A DNA stretch of 64,000 nucleotides from contig OY969703.1 in NCBI GenBank assembly GCA_963702075.1, forward strand, positions 124,001-188,000, read 5' to 3'. The position numbers and the translations under genes are program-made. Origin of the DNA: VAYN01 sp963702075 (GTDB lineage Bacteria; Actinomycetota; Thermoleophilia; Solirubrobacterales; 70-9). The notes under the pieces were generated by a model that saw only the letters and a program-made list of their open reading frames with translations, was not told where the DNA came from and did not search any database. Positions 17,258-24,801 of the stretch are shown piece after piece (position 1 is the stretch's first letter; each line of letters opens with the position of its first letter).

Positions 17258-18012
17258 CGCTTGCGGCTGGAGCCGATCCGGTAGTCGCCGCGGCTGAGGG
17301 TCATCTCCAGCCAGACGTAGAGGACGATGAAGAGGTAGCGGCTGCCCATCTCTTTCATCGCCAGCTTGGCGACGCCGCTGGTGCGGTTGGTCCAGTTGGT
17401 CGGGATCACCGCATAGGTGTGCCCACGGACGATCGCCTTCAGCGGCATCTCGACGGTGAGGTTGAAGTGCTTGGAGAGCAGCGGCTGGATCGTCTCGATG
17501 ACGTCGCGCCGATAGGCCTTGAAGGCATTGGTGGTGTCGTTGTAGCGATGGCGGAAGAGGACGCGGATGAACTGGTTGGCGAGGCGGTTGACGATGTACT
17601 TGAGTCGCGGGTAGTCGTAGACCTTGGCGCCGGCGACGAAGCGCGAGCCGAAGGCGCAGTCGTAGCCCTCTTCCAGCAGCTGGTGGTAGCGGACGAGGTC
17701 CTCGGGGTTGTCGGAAGCGTCGGCCATCACGATCGCCACCGCGTCGCCGGTGAAGACGTCGAGGCCGGCGCGGATCGCGTTGCCGAAGCCGCGCTCGTTG
17801 TGGGAGCGGTGGACGCGGATGCGCGGGTTGCGCTCCCCCAGCGCGGCGACGACCGCTTCGGTCGAGTCTTCGGAGTCGTCGTTGACGACGACGATCTCGT
17901 AATCGAGCCCCTCGCGCTCGAGCACGGCGGCGACCCCTTCGACCGTCCGGCCGACAGACCCCTCCTCGTTCTGGGCGGGCATCACCACCGAGAGCTTCAG
18001 TCCCTCTGCCAT
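17254..18012 (-). CDS. GT2 family transferase, polyprenyl-phosphate mannose synthase-like
   Basis: This 252-residue GT-A enzyme shows L-S-V-V-M-P-A-Q-N-E-E, V-V-N-D-D-S and M-A-D-A-S-D as the metal-binding segment, then G-S-R-F-V-A-G and an N-D-T-T-N-A-F-K-A-Y motif, as in dolichyl/undecaprenyl-phosphate sugar synthases. It probably charges a polyprenyl phosphate with a sugar for the GT-C-like membrane proteins of the locus. Its C-terminus is encoded within the right copy of the 32-bp repeat. It is bracketed by two paralogous tiny genes, one on each side. Confidence 0.86.
   Translation of the reverse strand: MAEGLKLSVVMPAQNEEGSVGRTVEGVAAVLEREGLDYEIVVVNDDSEDSTEAVVAALGERNPRIRVHRSHNERGFGNAIRAGLDVFTGDAVAIVMADASDNPEDLVRYHQLLEEGYDCAFGSRFVAGAKVYDYPRLKYIVNRLANQFIRVLFRHRYNDTTNAFKAYRRDVIETIQPLLSKHFNLTVEMPLKAIVRGHTYAVIPTNWTNRTSGVAKLAMKEMGSRYLFIVLYVWLEMTLSRGDYRIGSSRKR
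17256..17287. repeat. 32-bp direct repeat, right copy
   Basis: It is identical to 16931-16962 except for one base (G instead of C at the fourteenth position). It encodes the C-terminus of the minus-strand glycosyltransferase and begins inside the TAG of the tiny gene. Confidence 0.9.
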
Positions 18013-18103
18013 GAGGCGGCGACGCTATCGAAAGTCACAGAATCTCTACGGAGTCGTGCAGCAACTTTTAGTTTCTGCGCGTTTTCTGTTGCAGCTAAAG
18101 AGT

Positions 18104-18109
18104 TACGCT
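18104..18109 (+). promoter_or_regulatory. Leaderless-type -10 box, copy 2
   Basis: TACGCT lies seven bases before ATG 18117. The upstream 45 bases, including TTTCTGCGCG and TGTTGCAGC, are conserved with copy 1. Confidence 0.6.
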
Positions 18110-18116
18110 AAGCTTC

Positions 18117-18341
18117 ATGGTGGTTATGACGCCGAGAGAGAAGTGGACCGACGAGCGGCTCGACGACCTCAATAAAAAGGTCGACGACGGATTCGCAGAA
18201 GTCAGAGCTGAATTTCGTTCGCTTCGGAGCGAGATGAACGGCCGTTTCGATGCTTTGAACCGAAACCTGATCGCCGGCCTCTTCGTGCTCGTCGCGGCCA
18301 TCATCGGCAGCAACGCGGCCTTTTACAGCCTTTTGGCCTGA
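18117..18341 (+). CDS. Tiny coiled-coil/membrane-anchor protein, family copy 2
   Basis: This 74-residue protein has head P-R-E-K-W-T-D-E-R-L-D-D-L-N-K-K-V-D, a coiled coil with R-S-E-M-N-G-R-F-D-A, and a C-terminal helix with V-A-A-I-I-G-S-N-A. It is closest to copy 1 in DNA, including the promoter. It ends six bases before the stop of the convergent epimerase gene; the palindrome GAGAGCTCTC spans that junction. Function unknown. Confidence 0.75.
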   Translation: MVVMTPREKWTDERLDDLNKKVDDGFAEVRAEFRSLRSEMNGRFDALNRNLIAGLFVLVAAIIGSNAAFYSLLA

Positions 18342-18347
18342 GAGCTC

Positions 18348-19424
18348 TCAAGCCGGGGCGGCGGTCCAGCGCTCGAGGTTCTGCTCGTACATCTCCTGCA
18401 GGATCTCGTCGATGCCATAGCGCAGCTCGAAGTCCGGGTAGTCGGCCTGGAAGGGCGCGAGGTCGGAGATCCACCAGCGGTGATCGCCGATCCGCGGCTC
18501 CTCGCCCATCTCCCATTGCAGCTCGCGGCCGGCGATCCGCTCGCAGGCGTCGATCGCCTCCAGCATCGAACAGTTGGAGAAACGGCCGCCGCCGATGTTG
18601 TAGACGGCGGCGGGACGCGGGGCTTTGCGGTAGGCGTCGAAGGCGGCAATGAGATCCGCGCTGTGGATGTTGTCGCGGACCTGCTTGCCCTCGTAGCCGA
18701 AGACGGTGTAGGGCGTGCCGGTGACCGTGCACTTCATCAGGTAGGCGAGGAAGCCGTGCAGCTTGGCGCCGGCGTGCTGCGGCCCGGTCAGGCAGCCGCC
18801 GCGGAAGGCCACGGTAGGCATGTCGAAGTAGCGGCCGTACTCCTGCACCAACAGGTCGGCGGCCGCCTTGGAGACGCCGAACAGCGAGTGGGTCGAGGAA
18901 TCGATCGACATGCTCGTGTCGATGCCCTTGTAGTAGGGGTGGTCCTCGGGCAGCTCGAGCCGCTTCTCCAGACTCCCCAGCGGCAACCTGTTGGGAGTGT
19001 CGCCGTACACCTTGTTGGTCGAGCAGAAGACGAAGGGCGCATCGGGGCAGTGGGCGCGCGCGGCCTCGAGCAGGTTGAGGGTGCCGTTGGCGTTGACGCC
19101 GAAGTCGGTCTGCGGCTCGCTCGCGGCCCAGTCGTGCGAGGGCTGGGCGGCGGTGTGGACGACCAGCTCGATCTTGCCGGCGTGCTCGGCGAAGATGCGA
19201 TCGATCTCGCCGGCGTCGCGGATGTCGGCGTTCTCCCAGCGGAAAGCGGAGGGGTAGGCCTCGACCAGGCGCTGGGTGACGTGAGAGGTCGAGGACTCGG
19301 GGCCGAAGAAGCGGGCCCGCATGTCGTTCTCGATCCCGACCACGTCGAAGCCCTCGCCGATGAAGTGGTCTACCGCCTCGGAGCCGATCAGGCCCCCGGC
19401 ACCAGTGATGATCGCGACCGGCAT
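18348..19424 (-). CDS. NAD-dependent epimerase, CDP-paratose/tyvelose 2-epimerase-like
   Basis: This 358-residue extended SDR has G-A-G-G-L-I-G near residue 10, A-A-Q-P-S-H-D-W, S-T-N-K-V-Y-G-D-T-P-N and R-G-G-C-L-T-G-P, features I associate with CDP-paratose 2-epimerase-like proteins. In the Y-x-x-x-K position it has F-G-V-S-K, so the usual catalytic Tyr is Phe. ATG 19424, with GGAG 11 bases upstream and five bases after the stop of the neighbouring gene, is preferred over TTG 19463. A role in making a rare sugar for the exported glycan is inferred; the CDP-sugar synthases that would feed it are not in the window. Confidence 0.75.
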   Translation of the reverse strand: MPVAIITGAGGLIGSEAVDHFIGEGFDVVGIENDMRARFFGPESSTSHVTQRLVEAYPSAFRWENADIRDAGEIDRIFAEHAGKIELVVHTAAQPSHDWAASEPQTDFGVNANGTLNLLEAARAHCPDAPFVFCSTNKVYGDTPNRLPLGSLEKRLELPEDHPYYKGIDTSMSIDSSTHSLFGVSKAAADLLVQEYGRYFDMPTVAFRGGCLTGPQHAGAKLHGFLAYLMKCTVTGTPYTVFGYEGKQVRDNIHSADLIAAFDAYRKAPRPAAVYNIGGGRFSNCSMLEAIDACERIAGRELQWEMGEEPRIGDHRWWISDLAPFQADYPDFELRYGIDEILQEMYEQNLERWTAAPA

Positions 19425-19428
19425 GCGT

Positions 19429-20520
19429 TCAGTTGCTCCTTCCAGTTCGGGTGTCGATTTCAAGCGCCTGGGCGATGCGCTCCTCGTCGGCGGCGATCCA
19501 ATCGTGGATGTCGCTCAGCACCTGCTCGGCGCTGCGCTGCGGCCGCCACTCGTCCAGGCCGAAGATCTTCGTGCAGTCGGAGAGGTATATCGGGACGTCC
19601 CCCTGGCGCGTCTCCTCAACGGGCGCGATCGGCACCTCGTTGCCGGTCAGCCGTTGGCAGATCTCCGTCGTCTCGCGCAACGAGAGGCTGCACTCGCGAC
19701 CGCCGCCGACGTTCACGGTGCGCCCGTCCCAGGAGCCGGAGTCGAGCAGCTGGCGCTCGACCAGATCGACCAGGTCCTCGACGTGGAGGAGATCGCGCAC
19801 CTGCTTGCCGTGCCCCCCGAAGCCGATGTAGCTGAGCGGGTTGCCGAAGCGGTGGGCGAGCATCCAGTGGGTGAAAACCCCCTGGTCGACCTTGCCCATC
19901 TGCCAGGGGCCGGCGATGACGCCGCAGCGGTCGATCACCGCGGGGACGCCGAGGCTCTCGCGGTACTCCTCGATCAGCAGCTCGGCGGCGAGCTTGGTGG
20001 CGCCGTAGAGGGTGCGGGCGCCCTCCAGCGGGAACTCCTCGGAGATCCCCTCCGGCCCCACCCCCCGGACCGCCTGCTCGGCGGCGATCTCGAAGCGGGT
20101 CTCGGTCTCCTCCAGGTTCAGCTCCACCTGCGGCGCGACCGGGTAAACGCGGCTGGTCGAGAGGAAGACCATGAAAGCGCCGTCGCGCCGCCCCAGCTCG
20201 AGGCAGTTGTAAGCGCCGGTGAGGTTGGTGTGGACGAGGTAGCCGGTGTCCCCGTCGATCCCGCTCATCACCGAAGGCTCGGCCGAGCACTCGATCAGCG
20301 CGCTCAGCTCCGGCAGCGCCCCCAGGTCCTCGGGCTCGCGCACGTCGCCTTTGACGAACCGCACCCCCGCCTCCTCCAGCCGCGGCAGGTTCAGTTCCGA
20401 GCCGCGCCGGTAGAGGTTGTCCAGCACCAGGACCTCCCACTCGGGATGCCTGGAGGCGAGCGAAACGGCGAGGTTGGAACCGACAAACCCCGCGCCGCCG
20501 GTGATCAGGAGGCGAGTCAA
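19429..20520 (-). CDS. NAD-dependent nucleotide-sugar epimerase/dehydratase
   Basis: This extended SDR of about 363 residues begins L-L-I-T-G-G-A-G-F-V-G-S-N, with L-S-T-S-R-V-Y in place of S-T-D-E-V-Y and Y-G-A-T-K as catalytic pair. H-G-K-Q-V-R-D-L-L-H-V-E-D matches the conserved substrate-domain motif also seen in the adjacent 18348 gene. Specificity is not readable. The start is uncertain: TTG 20520 is used; GTG 20538 is an alternative. It lies directly upstream of, and probably in an operon with, the other epimerase. Confidence 0.75.
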   Translation of the reverse strand: MTRLLITGGAGFVGSNLAVSLASRHPEWEVLVLDNLYRRGSELNLPRLEEAGVRFVKGDVREPEDLGALPELSALIECSAEPSVMSGIDGDTGYLVHTNLTGAYNCLELGRRDGAFMVFLSTSRVYPVAPQVELNLEETETRFEIAAEQAVRGVGPEGISEEFPLEGARTLYGATKLAAELLIEEYRESLGVPAVIDRCGVIAGPWQMGKVDQGVFTHWMLAHRFGNPLSYIGFGGHGKQVRDLLHVEDLVDLVERQLLDSGSWDGRTVNVGGGRECSLSLRETTEICQRLTGNEVPIAPVEETRQGDVPIYLSDCTKIFGLDEWRPQRSAEQVLSDIHDWIAADEERIAQALEIDTRTGRSN

Positions 20521-20567
20521 GGGGCGCGACGCTATCACCTGGAATCGGGACAATCGGGACCGCCCGA

Positions 20568-21185
20568 ATGATCGACGGCGTCCACATCTGGCGAGCTGCG
20601 CTCGACGGCCCCGGCTGGCCGCCGGCAGACGAGCTGCCGGCGCCGGAGCGCGCGAGGGCGAGCGGGTTTCTGGACCACGACGTCGCCCGTCGCTGGACCG
20701 CCTCACGCTGGGCGCTGCGCCGCGTGCTCTGCCGCTATCTGGACGTACCGGCGGCCGAAATCGGGCTCGATCTGGGCGAGCACGGCAAGCCGCGGCTGCG
20801 GGACGGCGGCGGGCTGGAGTTCAACCTGAGCCACAGCGCGGGCCTGGCCCTCGTCGCCGTCGCCGAGCGGCCGGTCGGGGTCGACGTCGAGGCGATCCGG
20901 CCAGGGCGGGACACCCTGGCGCTGGCGGAGCGCGTCCTCCCGGCAGCGGAGGCCGAGGCCGTCCGCGCCGCCGCCGCGCCGGAGCGCGACGCCGTCTTCC
21001 ATGCCGCCTGGGCCCGCCACGAGGCCCGCCTCAAGTGCCTCGGCACCGGCCTGGGCTCCTCCCCCGCGGCGGCACCGGTGACGGTGGTGCCGGTGGACTG
21101 CGGGCCGGGATACGCCGCCGCGGTGGCCGCTGCCGGCAGCGAGACCTTCACTCCGCGCTGCCGCAGCCTCGAGCCCGGCTACTGA
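20568..21185 (+). CDS. 4'-phosphopantetheinyl transferase, Sfp type
   Basis: This 205-residue protein would transfer phosphopantetheine from CoA to carrier-protein serines. It has H-G-K-P-R, F-N-L-S-H-S, G-V-D-V-E and W-A-R-H-E-A-R-L-K, the Mg and CoA binding motifs of the Sfp group; the usual K-E-A is H-E-A here. No carrier protein, NRPS or PKS gene is in the window, so its partner lies elsewhere. It converges on the next gene with a seven-base stop overlap. Confidence 0.85.
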   Translation: MIDGVHIWRAALDGPGWPPADELPAPERARASGFLDHDVARRWTASRWALRRVLCRYLDVPAAEIGLDLGEHGKPRLRDGGGLEFNLSHSAGLALVAVAERPVGVDVEAIRPGRDTLALAERVLPAAEAEAVRAAAAPERDAVFHAAWARHEARLKCLGTGLGSSPAAAPVTVVPVDCGPGYAAAVAAAGSETFTPRCRSLEPGY

Positions 21186-22117
21186 TCCTCCGCGGTCAGT
21201 TCCTCGATGTTGGCGAGCGAGACGGCGCGCGTCTGCGAGAAGAGGACGAAGAGGCTGACGAAGTTCCCCAGCGCCACCAGCGAGACGATCAGCGAGCCGA
21301 GGGCGATGTAGCTGGTCCAGCCGGGGATCGAGGAGGAGGTGAAGATCTTCAGGCAGACGACGACGAAGGCGAGGAAGGCGCCGACGATGCCGAAGAAGAC
21401 GAAGGCGGCGAGGGCGCGGATCGCGATCCGGTCGGTGAACGGCATCAGCATCCGCAGGCCGTGCATCGCCAACCGCCCGTAGGTCATTTTCGAGCGGCCC
21501 TCGTAGCGTTCGCCGCGCTCGCAGGGGACGTAGGCGACGGGCACGTCGAGGGCGAGGATCGCCGAGGAGTACGAGAGGTCGAAGCTCGGGTGGACGAGCA
21601 CGCGCCGGGCCAGCGAGCCCGGCATCGCGGCGAAGTTCCCGGACCGTACGGTTGCCCCGGTGAGCGACCTGAACAGGAGGCGGAAGAGGCGGTAGAAGAT
21701 CTTGAAGCCGATCGACTCGCGGCGTTTGGTCCGCAGCGCCAGGACGACCTGCTGCTGCAGGCGCGGATCCCCCTCTTGGCCACGCAGCGACGCCAGCAGC
21801 CGCGGCAGGTCGGCCGGTTGGTCCTCGCCGTCGGCATCGAGGGTGACGATCGCGTCGTCGTCGCCTACCCGCGGCAGGGTCTTCCGCAGCGCGTAGACGA
21901 TCGCCCGTTGGTGGCCGAGGTTGAACGGGGGACAGAGAACGGTGACGTCGTCGTAGCGGCGCAGGCGCTCGATCTCCGGGTCCTGCCCCGCGGTGTCGTC
22001 GATGACGACGAAGGTGGGCTCGACGTCTTCGGCCGCCAGCACCTCGAGCAGGTTCGCGCGCAGGACCTCGAACGAGCCGACGTCCCGGTAGACGGGGATG
22101 ACGATCCAGGTCTTCAG
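21179..22117 (-). CDS. Polyprenyl-phosphate GT2 transferase with two C-terminal membrane helices (GtrB-like), CTG start
   Basis: The protein has a GT-A core (W-I-V-I-P-V-Y, V-V-I-D-D-T, L-D-A-D-G-E-D), then two C-terminal helices, as in GtrB-type undecaprenyl-phosphate glucosyl/mannosyl transferases. The core requires about 25 residues before the first GTG (22042), yet no ATG, GTG or TTG occurs in that stretch. The CTG at 22117-22115 overlaps the TGA of the preceding gene (CTGA) and follows a GGGACGGGG purine run, so I propose a CTG start and 312 residues. It is coupled to the GT-C-like gene upstream. Confidence 0.78.
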   Translation of the reverse strand: MKTWIVIPVYRDVGSFEVLRANLLEVLAAEDVEPTFVVIDDTAGQDPEIERLRRYDDVTVLCPPFNLGHQRAIVYALRKTLPRVGDDDAIVTLDADGEDQPADLPRLLASLRGQEGDPRLQQQVVLALRTKRRESIGFKIFYRLFRLLFRSLTGATVRSGNFAAMPGSLARRVLVHPSFDLSYSSAILALDVPVAYVPCERGERYEGRSKMTYGRLAMHGLRMLMPFTDRIAIRALAAFVFFGIVGAFLAFVVVCLKIFTSSSIPGWTSYIALGSLIVSLVALGNFVSLFVLFSQTRAVSLANIEELTAEDQ

Positions 22118-24036
22118 GACGTCCCCGTCCCTTCCCGCCTGAGCAGCCGGTAGCCGTCGAGTTCGAACAGCGGCCGGAACCCCTGGTGCAGGTAGCTCAC
22201 GAGCGGCCCTTCAACGGGCCGGCCGAGGGTCCAGCCCAGCGCCTGGCCTTCGTTTTCCAGCAGGCAGAGACCTTCGATCGACCGCGTTTCGCGGATCACC
22301 CGCTCCTGGTGGGCGTCGTCGAAGAGCGTCGTCCATGCGGTCGCGTTGTACCCGGTCGGCGGTTCCCGCTGCGACCAGAGGTAGAAGCTGTCCATCCCGG
22401 GCAGCATCAGCATCGGCCCGCAATTCTTGTCGATCGCCGCGGTGATCCGCCGGTATCTGGAGACCTCTTCGCGGTTTTCGAGGCGCACGTCTTCGGCACC
22501 GGGGAGGTCGAGTGGGATACCGGCGTCGTATCCCGCTTCCGCCGCCTTCAGCGGCTGGCGCAGCTGCGTGTTGACGATCATCGCGAAGAAGGCAACGGCC
22601 GCGACCGCGATGGCCGCGACCGCCACCTGGCGCCTGCGCTCGTCGTTCAGCAGCCCGACCATCGCGCGAACGCCGGCCGCCACACAGAGAGCTCCGGTCG
22701 GGACCAGCAGGAACACCGACCACTGCGTCTGACTGCCGGCGACCGGGAACGCGTGGAGCGCCTGCAGGACAGCAAGCGGCGGCAGCAGCAGCCGGGCGAA
22801 CCCCGTGTCCTCGTCTGCGGGCCCAAATGGAATCAGCGCCACCCAGGCGAAGGGGAGGAAGGCGAAGCCGAAGCCCGGAAAGACGACCGAGTCGAAGAAG
22901 ACCGTCCTGGCGATCGGCGTCAGCGCCATTTCCACCCCGATCACGACGGTCAGGGCAGCGGCCAGCGCGACGAGCCAAGGTGCGGCCGGGCGGCCGTGTC
23001 CCCGCGCGAAGTACCAGAAGGCGAAGGCGCCGAGCAGCCCGAAGAGGTCGAAGAGGTAGCTGGCGTTGCCGAGCCCGAGGCCGAGCGCGAAGGCATCGGA
23101 CTGCCGCAGCGGCTGACGAATCACGCCTTCGATCAGTCCACCTGGCGTCGTCCCCGCGGCGATCAGCGTGAGACAGGCGACCGCGCCGAACACCAGCAAC
23201 CCGCCCAGAAGCCATCGCAGCTCCTCCCCCGGGCGCCGCGTGGATCTCCGCGCCCGCAGAACCACGACCACCGCCAGCGCGGCGACGGCGACGTGCACGG
23301 CGTAGTGGCGCACCCAGGCTTCGTCCAACCGCGAGGCCATCACCGGCAGCGGGATCGCGACGAAGGCGACCTCGACCGCGAGCCGCAGCCAGCGCCGGCG
23401 CTCGAAGAAGGAGTAGGAGACGGCGCAGGCCAGGGCGACGGCCAGCAAGGCGAAGATGCCGACGTTGATCTTCACCAGGATCAGCGCCATCGTCGCGCCG
23501 CCGACGAAAGCCATCGCCAGCGGCGAGGACCGCGCTCGCACGAAGCAGGAGAGCGCGATCAGCGTCCCCAGCAGCAGGCAGATGAGGCCGCCCGGGTGCA
23601 TCGGCTCGTTGGTGACGGTGCTGATCGCGCCGAAGACGATGATCTGGGTGGCGAGGCCGAGCAGCAGGCTGCCGGTCATCCTCCAGAGCGCCAGGCCGAA
23701 GAGCAGAGCCGAGAGGACCCAGGCGACGAGGGTCGCGGTGCGGCCGCCGTCGTGGGTGACGGGGAGGCCGAAAAGTTCGAAGAAGCCGCCCCAGAACTCG
23801 TAGTAGAAGGGGCCGTACTGGCTGAAGACGTCGTTGTAGAGATGGCCGTGGCGGAGAAACGACCCGAGGGCGGTCAGCATGTAGCCCTCGTCGTCGTAAC
23901 TCGCGAAGCCGCTGAACATGCGGGGGTGCCCGATCAGGACGGTCACGACCGTCACCGCCGCGAAGCAGAGGATCCCGAGGATCAGCCCTAGTTTGCGCAG
24001 GCGCCGGAGCTGGTCCGCTGCAAGCGGCAAGTTCAA
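22114..24036 (-). CDS. Large GT-C-like membrane glycosyltransferase
   Basis: This 640-residue protein has about twelve hydrophobic helices and a C-terminal soluble domain of about 120 residues. The loop after helix 1 holds S-Y-D-D-E-G-Y, the Asp-Asp-Glu pattern of GT39/GT83-like enzymes that take sugars from polyprenyl phosphate outside the membrane. The neighbouring GtrB-like enzyme could supply that donor. The start is TTG 24036, five bases after the stop of the methyltransferase gene; it is the best available but weak. Confidence 0.78.
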   Translation of the reverse strand: MNLPLAADQLRRLRKLGLILGILCFAAVTVVTVLIGHPRMFSGFASYDDEGYMLTALGSFLRHGHLYNDVFSQYGPFYYEFWGGFFELFGLPVTHDGGRTATLVAWVLSALLFGLALWRMTGSLLLGLATQIIVFGAISTVTNEPMHPGGLICLLLGTLIALSCFVRARSSPLAMAFVGGATMALILVKINVGIFALLAVALACAVSYSFFERRRWLRLAVEVAFVAIPLPVMASRLDEAWVRHYAVHVAVAALAVVVVLRARRSTRRPGEELRWLLGGLLVFGAVACLTLIAAGTTPGGLIEGVIRQPLRQSDAFALGLGLGNASYLFDLFGLLGAFAFWYFARGHGRPAAPWLVALAAALTVVIGVEMALTPIARTVFFDSVVFPGFGFAFLPFAWVALIPFGPADEDTGFARLLLPPLAVLQALHAFPVAGSQTQWSVFLLVPTGALCVAAGVRAMVGLLNDERRRQVAVAAIAVAAVAFFAMIVNTQLRQPLKAAEAGYDAGIPLDLPGAEDVRLENREEVSRYRRITAAIDKNCGPMLMLPGMDSFYLWSQREPPTGYNATAWTTLFDDAHQERVIRETRSIEGLCLLENEGQALGWTLGRPVEGPLVSYLHQGFRPLFELDGYRLLRREGTGTS

Positions 24037-24040
24037 CCGC

Positions 24041-24751
24041 TCAGCCCGTATGCCGCATGCGGACGAAGAGGGAGGTCCCGGCGGGCCAGAGGCGCCGCAG
24101 CCCCAGCGACCCCTTTCCGAGCCGATAGAGGCTCTCGTTCAGCAGCCTCGGGAGCTGGGGGAACTCGGCGGCCTCGGGATCGAGGTCCGCGTCCCTGAGG
24201 CGCATCCGCCGGACCAGCCCCATCGGGATCAGCTCGGGGAAGATGTAGCTCTCCTCTTCGATCTGCAGCGGCAACGGGCCGACCGCTTCGCGCAGGGCCG
24301 CCTTCGTGTACCGGCGGTAGTGGCCGAGCATCGTGTCCCACGCCGACCACAACCACGGCATCGCCGGAACCGTCAGGAGCAGGACCGCCCCGGGGTCCAT
24401 CCGCGCCGCCAGGTCGGTCAGGAAGGCGCGATCGTCTTCCTGGTGCTCGAGCACGTCCATCAGCGTCACGTGCGAGGCGCCGGCGAAATCGCGCTCGCGC
24501 CGGTTGGCCTCGGTCCCGAAGCCGGCGACGAGACGCTGCTCCAGCCCTTCGATCGGCTCCACGAACCAGTATTCGACACTCGGTCGCCGCTGACCGAGGA
24601 ACTCGCCGAGGAACCCTGGCCCGGCGCCGACGTCGACCACACGCCTGCAGGAGCCGAGATTCTCGTCTACGAGACCCCAGCGCAACCGGTTCCAGAAGAA
24701 GTCCTGGGAGCGTTCCGCCTGGCGGGCAAGGTGCTGTTCCAGGGGGTCCAT
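24041..24751 (-). CDS. Class I SAM-dependent methyltransferase
   Basis: This 236-residue protein shows V-V-D-V-G-A-G-P-G-F (motif I), V-E-P-I (motif II), M-D-V-L-E-H (motif IV) and the later L-T-V-P-A ... H-Y-R-R-Y-T block typical of methyltransferases found beside glycosyltransferases. It is the first of three closely packed minus-strand genes (methyltransferase, GT-C-like, GtrB-like), suggesting a glycan-modification operon. Confidence 0.85.
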   Translation of the reverse strand: MDPLEQHLARQAERSQDFFWNRLRWGLVDENLGSCRRVVDVGAGPGFLGEFLGQRRPSVEYWFVEPIEGLEQRLVAGFGTEANRRERDFAGASHVTLMDVLEHQEDDRAFLTDLAARMDPGAVLLLTVPAMPWLWSAWDTMLGHYRRYTKAALREAVGPLPLQIEEESYIFPELIPMGLVRRMRLRDADLDPEAAEFPQLPRLLNESLYRLGKGSLGLRRLWPAGTSLFVRMRHTG

Positions 24752-24801
24752 CCGGCTGCACCCTACTCAATAGTGCTGGGCAATCAGCTAACTTGAGGAT
24801 C

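Noticed and set aside
22186..23991. A 601-codon plus-strand frame opposite the GT-C-like gene
   Set aside because: Composition is dominated by Arg, Gln and Glu without domains; it is a shadow of the real membrane protein.
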